From Pigoraptor vietnamica (taxonomy: Eukaryota > Opisthokonta > Filasterea), in contig CALSCQ010003395.1 of assembly GCA_943704525.1 (NCBI GenBank), positions 1-15,550 on the forward strand: a stretch of 15,550 nucleotides of DNA. The letters run 5' to 3'. Position 1 is the first letter of the stretch. Each line of letters starts with the position of its first letter. The notes beneath the pieces were generated by a model. That model saw nothing but the letters and a program-made list of their open reading frames with translations. It was not told the origin of the DNA and did no database searches. Below, piece after piece: positions 15,542 through 15,550 of the stretch. The translations under genes and the position numbers were made by a program.

Positions 15542-15547
15542 AATAAA
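15542..15547 (+). terminator. AATAAA poly(A) signal
   Basis: Canonical hexamer 55 nt after the stop codon at 15485-15487, a suitable place for 3'-end formation of the gene at 14900. Confidence 0.5.
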
Positions 15548-15550
15548 TGG

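Overview
The window looks like nuclear DNA of a eukaryote, most likely a unicellular relative of animals (ichthyosporean, filasterean or choanoflagellate grade), carrying an old insertion of giant-virus (NCLDV) DNA. The eukaryotic assignment rests on two genes with short spliceosomal introns (59-163 nt, GT-AG plus one GC-AG). The holozoan assignment rests on one of them being a complete receptor tyrosine kinase with LRR and MEGF-like EGF repeats. The species cannot be named from the sequence.

Left part, about 1-9000: intronless, virus-like and partly decayed. It holds a cyclin (minus, running off the left edge), a broken MSV199/T5orf172-type viral protein (1023-1527, minus), an open SET-domain methyltransferase (1565-2344, minus) and several unrecognised ORFs (2776-3369, 4028-4495, 4968-5321, 8438-9004, all plus). 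It also holds a frameshifted YKT6-like R-SNARE (5914-6474, plus), a frameshifted A32-type DNA-packaging ATPase with a mutated Walker A lysine (6626-7384, plus) and an open SGNH hydrolase (7487-8158, minus). Related GC-rich dispersed repeats with the core CGTGGTNNGCGGCG lie at many gene borders, mostly just 5' of start codons. The mixture of open and frame-broken hallmark genes points to an endogenous viral element rather than a live virus.

Right part, about 9290-15550: host-like. A small gene with a TFIIS N-terminal (LW) domain has two introns of 59-61 nt (9295-9814, plus). A 14-exon receptor tyrosine kinase of 996 residues fills 10322-14420 (minus): signal peptide, LRRNT cap, a run of LRRs each on its own 72-nt exon, about seven EGF-like repeats, one membrane helix and a kinase domain with all catalytic motifs. 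A divergent gene for a Cys-containing, probably secreted protein lies at 14900-15487 (plus), across a shared 479-nt promoter region. It contains a perfect 56-bp in-frame direct repeat and is followed by a short telomere-like GGGTTAGGGTTAG run.

The most striking signal is the LRR exon array of the receptor. The exons are the same length and phase (72 nt, phase 2-2) and their introns are near-identical. Amino-acid variation is confined to the concave-face beta-strand residues that straddle the splice junctions, while the 16-residue core differs only silently. This looks like a modular, diversifying recognition receptor, similar in logic to (but not shown related to) lamprey VLR modules, in front of a tyrosine kinase.
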